From Bacillus sp. ISL-34 (GTDB lineage: Bacteria > Bacillota > Bacilli > Bacillales > DSM-1321), in the NCBI RefSeq assembly GCF_018613325.1, contig NZ_JAGGQJ010000002.1, forward strand, positions 62,001 through 126,000: DNA of 64,000 nucleotides, given 5' to 3'. The notes beneath the pieces are model-generated. The model had not been told where the DNA came from. It searched no databases and was given only the letters and a program-made list of their open reading frames with translations. Below, piece by piece: positions 59,276-64,000 of the stretch. Position 1 is the first letter of the stretch; each line of letters begins with the position of its first letter. The position numbers and the translations under genes were made by a program.

Positions 59276-60643
59276 ATGACTGGTTATATAGAAGAATTAA
59301 GGAAGATATTGACGGAAGAACAAGTAACGGTGAATGAAACAGTATTGGAGCAGCACAGCCATGATGAATCATATCACACTCCGCACCTACCGGATATGGT
59401 CATATATCCAAGGGATACTGCGGAAGTAAGCGCAGTCATGCGTTATGCGAATCAGCATGAAATACCGGTCATTCCATTTGGATTAGGATCAAGTTTGGAG
59501 GGGCATGTCGTTCCAGTCAAAGGGGGAATTTCCCTGGATTTGTCCTTAATGAATCGAATATTGGAAATCAGGGAAAATGATTTCCTTGTGAAGGTCCAAC
59601 CAGGTGTGACAAGGACGCAGCTCAATAAAGAATTAAAAAAATACGGTTTGTTCTTTTCCGTCGACCCTGGTGCCGATGCTACATTGGGAGGGATGGCAGC
59701 TACGAATGCAAGTGGGACCACCTCGGTCAAATATGGGATAATGCGCGATCAGGTCAGGGATTTGGAAATAGTTTTAGCAAACGGTGAAGTGATTCATTCC
59801 GGAAGCTTAGCGACAAAATCATCTTCAGGCATTCATTTGAATGGCTTGTTTGTCGGCTCTGAAGGTACGCTAGGCGTATTTACTGAACTGACATAAAAGG
59901 TATATGGCATTCCTGAAGTCACAATGGCCGGGAGAGCCTCATTCCCAACCGTCGAGCAGGCAGTATCTGCGGTTAATGGGATCATGCTTGCTGGAATCCC
60001 GATTGCACGAATTGAATTGGTAGATGCCGAGTCCATAAAAAAAGTTAATCAATTCATGGACAAATCCTATGAAGTGAAACCAACTTTATTCCTCGAGTTT
60101 CATGGGAATTTTGCCGGACTGGAACAGGACGTCAAATTTGCCAAGGAAATCGTAAGTGATTTTGGCTGTGGGGATATCCAGTTTGAAACCGACTCAAAAG
60201 CACGTAATGCCTTATGGGAAGCGCGCCATAATCTCGCGTACGCATTCATTCACAGCGCCCCGGGGAAGAAGCTGATGGTGACCGACGTAAGTGTGCCCCT
60301 TCATGAATTATCGAATGCCATACTGGATACAAGGAGGAAAGTCGAACAATCCAAAGTGGAGGGGGCGATTGTAGGACATGTAGGTGACGGGAATTATCAC
60401 GTATTGTTCATGATCGATCTGCAAAATCCTGAAGAAGTAAAAGAAGCGAAGAGGTTAAATGAAGAAATCGTCGAATATGCATTAACAAAAGGCGGTACAT
60501 GTACGGGTGAACATGGGGTAGGCCTTGGAAAATCGAAGTATCAGCGAAGGGAGCATGGAGGAGCTTACGAAGTGATGAAAACGATCAAACAGGCATTGGA
60601 TCCGAAAGGAATAATGAATCCTGGCAAGATCTTCATAGATTAA
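59276..60643 (+). pseudogene. FAD-linked (glycolate/lactate-type) oxidase subunit, GlcD family, broken by one stop
   Basis: The N-terminal FAD-binding half (59276-59896; IPVIPFGLGSSLEGHVVPVKGGISLDLS, GADATLGGMAATNASGT, GSEGTLGVFTELT) ends in TAA at 59894-59896. The same frame then continues without shift through KVYGIPEVTMAGRASF to the C-terminal half (HVGDGNYHV, GGTCTGEHGVGLGKSKY, DPKGIMNPGKIF). A TTA (Leu) to TAA change would account for it. Otherwise the 455-codon gene is intact, so decay is recent, or a sequencing error is possible. ATG 59276 has GAAGGAGG seven bases upstream. The upstream frame to 59189 is not part of the protein. Confidence 0.9.
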
Positions 60644-60981
60644 GAGGAATATTTCATTTTGTTAGATTAGTAATCAAACAGACGTGATCCCATATAAAAT
60701 GTAGTGGCAAATCTTTGCCTATTATATATCCGGAAAAATCGCCTGTTCGTGCCGATAATCCGACTATATTCGGAAAAATCGTCCGTCCGAGCTGATAATC
60801 CGACCTATATCCGGATAATTCGACCGTTGTGCAATTTAATTCGACCTATACCCAGATAAATCACACGTAGTGCAAGATAATCCGGCCTGATTCAGATATC
60901 GTACGAAGACGTACAGATTCATCGAGGTTCTCGTCCAAAAAAAATAAGACCCCAGACAAGATTCTGGAGTCTTATTTTTTA
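60644..60981. other. Convergent gap between the oxidase pseudogene and ald
   Basis: It holds repeat array 3 (60724-60903) and the ald terminator (60936-60982). Nothing else is seen. Confidence 0.6.
60724..60903. repeat. Array 3: eight to nine degenerate ~20-bp tandem repeats in alternating pairs
   Basis: Two unit types alternate: TATATCCGGATAATTCGACC and GTNGTGCNNGATAATCCGACC, a 41-base dimer repeated about four times with changes. The core GATAATYCGACCTATA is the reverse complement of array 2 units and resembles the reverse complement of array 1 units (GAGTATATCGCCCTAA). It is located at a tail-to-tail junction, as are the other two arrays. Confidence 0.85.
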
Positions 60982-60982
60982 T
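60936..60982. terminator. Terminator of ald (bidirectional)
   Basis: AATAAGAC-CCAGA and TCTGG-GTCTTATT pair around a short loop, with A and T runs on either side. Confidence 0.85.
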
Positions 60983-62115
60983 TAAGCGTTAATGTTATTT
61001 GGGTTTACGGCGTTTTCAACACTTACGTAGTTGTAGCCAAGGTCTGTGGCAACTGCTTCGAACGTGATTTCACCGTTCGCCACATTGACGCCTTTTGCAA
61101 GGGCATCATTTTCAAGAATTGCTTTGATGGCGCCTTTGTTTGCAATTTGAAGTGCAAATGGCACTGTTACGTTAGTTAAAGCAACTGTAGAAGTTTGAGG
61201 CACTGCTCCTGGCATATTCGCCACTGCATAATGCACTACTCCATGTTTAACATAAGTAGGGTTATCATGAGTTGTTATGTGGTCGACCGTTTCAAAGATA
61301 CCGCCTTGGTCGATTGCAACATCGACAATGACTGAACCTGGAGACATCGATTTAACCATTTCTTCAGTAACGAGCTTAGGAGCTTTAGCACCTGGAATCA
61401 ATACAGCACCGATAACCAAATCGGCATCTTTGACTGCTTCTGCAATATTATAAGGGTTGGAGATGAGTGTAGTCAGTTCATTTCCGAAAATATCATCAAG
61501 TTGACGAAGGCGGTCTGGGCTTAAGTCAAGAATGGTAACATCTGCGCCTAATCCAATAGCGATTTTAGCAGCATTCGTTCCAACCATGCCTCCGCCGATA
61601 ACAGCGACTTTACCACGTTTAACTCCAGGAACTCCGCTTAAGAGTATTCCTTTACCGCCGTTATTTTTTTCAAGGAACTGAGCACCGATTTGTGCAGCCA
61701 TGCGTCCTGCAACTTCACTCATTGGTGTCAATAAAGGAAGTGTGCGGTTTACTGCAACCGTTTCATAAGCAATGGCCAAGACACCGCTTTCTTTTAAGGC
61801 CTGAGCTAATGCCGGTTCTGCCGCAAGATGTAAATATGTGAAAAGGATCAAATCTTTCCGGAAATATTTATATTCAGATGAGATAGGTTCTTTTACTTTC
61901 ATGATCATTTCTGTGCTTGACCAAACGCTAGCAGCGTCCTCGACTATAACAGCACCAGCTTCTTGATATGCTTCATTTGTAAAACTGCTTCCTAGACCTG
62001 CGTTCATTTCGATTAATACTTCATGTCCTGCATTGACTAATGCTACGACCCCAGCTGGAGTGATAGCTACACGATTTTCATTGTTTTTGATCTCTTTTGG
62101 AATTCCTATTCTCAT
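60982..62115 (-). CDS. ald: Alanine dehydrogenase
   Basis: 377 residues, standard length. N-terminal [23 protein letters not shown], catalytic His in [14 protein letters not shown] loop [30 protein letters not shown], and [13 protein letters not shown]. It oxidatively deaminates L-alanine to pyruvate and ammonium, supporting growth on alanine and sporulation. The putative AdeR-type activator is encoded upstream on the same strand, with an EcsC gene between. Its terminator at 60936 is clear. The ribosome site GGAGGGA precedes the ATG. Confidence 0.95.
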   Translation of the reverse strand: MRIGIPKEIKNNENRVAITPAGVVALVNAGHEVLIEMNAGLGSSFTNEAYQEAGAVIVEDAASVWSSTEMIMKVKEPISSEYKYFRKDLILFTYLHLAAEPALAQALKESGVLAIAYETVAVNRTLPLLTPMSEVAGRMAAQIGAQFLEKNNGGKGILLSGVPGVKRGKVAVIGGGMVGTNAAKIAIGLGADVTILDLSPDRLRQLDDIFGNELTTLISNPYNIAEAVKDADLVIGAVLIPGAKAPKLVTEEMVKSMSPGSVIVDVAIDQGGIFETVDHITTHDNPTYVKHGVVHYAVANMPGAVPQTSTVALTNVTVPFALQIANKGAIKAILENDALAKGVNVANGEITFEAVATDLGYNYVSVENAVNPNNINA

Positions 62116-62286
62116 CTTAATCCCTCCAATAATATGTTTTACTATTTGTATAACAAGTATAGTTGGAAAAAGAAACAGTTAGTATGTGGAAATCAGAAAA
62201 ATGAAAAAGGTGTATTTGTGGAATTCCACAAACGCAGTTTCAAAAAACAAGGACTCGCCAGGATCAAGATCCAATTTAAGCTGAAT

Positions 62287-63108
62287 TCAATCCTTCGCAA
62301 TAGGTTCTTGAATGCGCTCTAAAATCCTTCTTTTCTTATAAAGCATGATTCCAGTATCGGCTATATCGGCAATCATGGAACGATTTGTAAGGGCGCCAAA
62401 TATTATTCCGGCAACAGGAACCATTTGCAAAAGCTTTTTCCAGCCAAACTGGTCGCGATATGTATAAACGACTTCTCGCCATCCTTGCAGTTCGGATGCT
62501 ATTTCCCTTTTTGATTGCGAATCAGTCTGGTTCATTTTTGACAATTCATTTAATAGAGCCTTTTTGCCGACAACATCCGATGTTGTGAATTGCAGACATT
62601 TGACGATGAAAATACGTTCTTGGCGGTCTCTAGGATTAAAGCCATATGTGATGGCGATATCCTGAAGGGTTTTGATCGACATGCCGAGAAGAAGGGGGAT
62701 GTCGATGGCCAAGGTGAAGATTCCGCCAATCCCGGTAGTGGCACCTTGAACCGTTGCCAATTTGCTGCCTGAATTTTTAATATCCTGACTCACGCCATCC
62801 ATGGTATGGAGGGGGATGCTTGAAACATCTTCCAGGGCAGTGATATTCAACTCGGGATTCTTGGTTTGCAGCTGACTTAGAATATGAGCTTCTTTCGTTA
62901 AATATTTTCCGCCATTCTGAATGTAGCTGCCGATTTCATCAAGCATGACACCCAATTTTTTCTGAATGAAATCCGGTGTCAACTTATCCAATAGCTTGAA
63001 GGGGATTCGCCCAATCCGTTCCCAAAACCATAGTCCTTTCTGATCCTTCTCCCATTTTTCAATGATTGCTAATTCTTTTTCAAGTTCTTCTTTTGTTTCA
63101 AATTTCAT
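62287..63108 (-). CDS. EcsC-family protein
   Basis: 273 residues. The EcsC family block runs through GSKLATVQGATTGIGGIFTLAIDIPLLLGMSIKTLQDIAITYGFNP with a hydrophobic central segment. A second hydrophobic stretch (LLQMVPVAGIIFGALTNRSMI) lies near the C-terminus, suggesting a membrane-associated protein. The function is unproven. It lies between ald and the activator gene on the same strand; about 170 bases separate it from ald. Confidence 0.88.
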   Translation of the reverse strand: MKFETKEELEKELAIIEKWEKDQKGLWFWERIGRIPFKLLDKLTPDFIQKKLGVMLDEIGSYIQNGGKYLTKEAHILSQLQTKNPELNITALEDVSSIPLHTMDGVSQDIKNSGSKLATVQGATTGIGGIFTLAIDIPLLLGMSIKTLQDIAITYGFNPRDRQERIFIVKCLQFTTSDVVGKKALLNELSKMNQTDSQSKREIASELQGWREVVYTYRDQFGWKKLLQMVPVAGIIFGALTNRSMIADIADTGIMLYKKRRILERIQEPIAKD

Positions 63109-63157
63109 AAAATCAACCTTTCCACACTTCTAGTATTTCATATCAGGGAATATATCA

Positions 63158-64000
63158 TTAATGTTTCTTGTGAAATTCATCATATTGATTAAGTTTAATG
63201 TTAAGAAAGAGGGACATTTTTTGAATCGGGTCTTTTAACCGGATATTTCCCACTTCCGAGATCCTTTTTAATCGGTAATTCAATGTATTCACATGGATAT
63301 GAAGATTCTTTGAAGCCTCATTTGGGTTGCAGTCTTTCTCAAGATAGACAGTGAGTGTTTGCAGCAATTCCGTTTGGTTTTTCATGTCGTATGCTTTTAG
63401 CTTAAGGATGGAAGGATGAACACGACGCTGTTTGTTGCTTGCGAGTGATTCAATCATTTGAAACATGCCAAGTTCTTCATAATGTAAAATGAGTTTCATG
63501 TCATCAGGGAAAATATTCTTCATTTTTAAGGTGTATTGAGCTTCTTCGTAACTTGATTTAACATCCATTAGGTTTTTATACATATTGCCAGCCGTTCCAA
63601 GGATATGCTCAACACCGAAACGCCGTTTCATCTCCAGAATGAAAAAAGGAATGAACTCATAAATCGATGAAGTGAAAGAAGGGCTGTTTTCCTGGTTGGC
63701 TCCCGCGAAAAGAATGAGTTTGTTATGGTCTATGGCAAATAAGGAACTGTTTATCTTTTGCGTGGTCGTTAACATGTATGAAATGTAGCGCTCCACTTCA
63801 CGATTGATCTCTTTAGGAAACTCGAATACCAATATGGAAAAAACCACTGGAACATGGATGGAGATTTTCGTGTAATTTTCAATTATTTCCGATTCTTCTT
63901 GGTAATGCCCGGTCAACATGCGCCAAAGGAACTCTTGATGACCTGCTTCTTTCCTTTTCTTTTTCAATTGCAATTGCTGTAACTGGTTCTTCGCCTCCTT
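63158..64000 (-). CDS. adeR: AdeR-like PucR-family transcriptional activator, 5' end beyond window
   Basis: The frame is open to the window edge, so only the last 280 residues are visible. The C-terminal PucR helix-turn-helix block is LLQTLTVYLEKDCNPNEASKNLHIHVNTLNYRLKRISEVGNIRLKDP. Upstream is a GGDEF-like/CdaR-type middle domain with SSYEEAQYTLKMKNIF. In B. subtilis AdeR of this family activates ald; the close linkage to ald supports the same role. The TTG at 63973 is not the start: upstream codons (KEAKNQLQQLQ) continue the reading frame. Confidence 0.85.
   Translation of the reverse strand, partial: KEAKNQLQQLQLKKKRKEAGHQEFLWRMLTGHYQEESEIIENYTKISIHVPVVFSILVFEFPKEINREVERYISYMLTTTQKINSSLFAIDHNKLILFAGANQENSPSFTSSIYEFIPFFILEMKRRFGVEHILGTAGNMYKNLMDVKSSYEEAQYTLKMKNIFPDDMKLILHYEELGMFQMIESLASNKQRRVHPSILKLKAYDMKNQTELLQTLTVYLEKDCNPNEASKNLHIHVNTLNYRLKRISEVGNIRLKDPIQKMSLFLNIKLNQYDEFHKKH

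Overview
The window reads as chromosomal DNA of a low-GC, endospore-forming Bacillaceae member. The supports are strong AGGAGG-type ribosome binding sites with frequent TTG/GTG starts, sigma-A promoters, hairpin-plus-T terminators, an ald/AdeR-type pair, a YfmCDEF-like ferric ABC system, YcgR/YcgQ-like and YmaF-like genes, LytS/LytT and a LysM-NlpC/P60 autolysin. A Peribacillus/Bacillus simplex-like organism is my guess from general gene content, not something the sequence proves. There are no rRNA, tRNA, CRISPR, phage or insertion-sequence genes that I can see. This is an accessory metabolic stretch with many regulator-plus-pathway modules.

Layout. 1-2604: end of an ECF41-type sigma factor with its AhpD-like partner, a YbjQ-family gene pair, and a LuxR-type regulator that looks 5'-degraded. 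2898-7335: a LytS/LytT two-component system next to a CstA-type transporter, with a candidate cre box and direct repeats between them. 7479-9047: a DUF1540 peptide, a long array of ~20-bp repeats, an O-methyltransferase and a small conserved gene. 9153-14439: a GntR-controlled sugar-acid type cluster (U32-like protein, UxaA family split into two proteins, KdgT permease) that carries the frameshifted remains of an aldehyde dehydrogenase. 14700-17973: a MarR regulator, LtrA, an FMN reductase and an isochorismatase-family hydrolase; the MarR and isochorismatase genes share the palindrome AGTTTAT-N2-ATAAACT. 18720-23590: a BglG/MtlR-type PTS activator with two almost identical tandem IIB genes, an UlaA-type IIC and a Cof-type phosphatase.

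24644-35624: a LacI regulator and a nine-gene catabolic operon (SDR, iron ADH, ALDH, cupin, alpha/beta hydrolase, HpcH/HpaI aldolase, a protein with two SnoaL-like domains, a HisD-like dehydrogenase, MFS transporter). A perfect palindrome TTTGAATACGTATTCAAA lies before the first and second genes. I cannot match this gene set to a known pathway, and it is the best candidate for an undescribed system. 35897-39770: a Fur-box-controlled ferric siderophore/dicitrate ABC transporter. 39835-47885: single genes (YmaF-like, MDR dehydrogenase, MtaD-type deaminase, bile-acid-symporter family protein, Rrf2 regulator plus nitroreductase, signal peptidase I, CobT). 47974-51317: a PAS/AAA+ TyrR-like activator divergent from an indolepyruvate/2-keto-acid decarboxylase. 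51752-55419: two tiny overlapping ORFs, a four-LysM NlpC/P60 hydrolase and the YcgR/YcgQ-like permease pair. 55835-64000: 3-methyladenine DNA glycosylase, a DHA2 multidrug exporter with a two-operator promoter, ProC, a glycolate-oxidase-type gene broken by one stop codon, alanine dehydrogenase, EcsC and the AdeR/PucR-type activator, which runs off the window end.

Across the window, three arrays of degenerate ~20-bp tandem repeats (7749-8167, 42952-43054, 60724-60903) share a common core and all lie at tail-to-tail gene junctions. A second, GC-rich dispersed repeat occurs at 18080-18200, 23640-23725 and 51318-51377.
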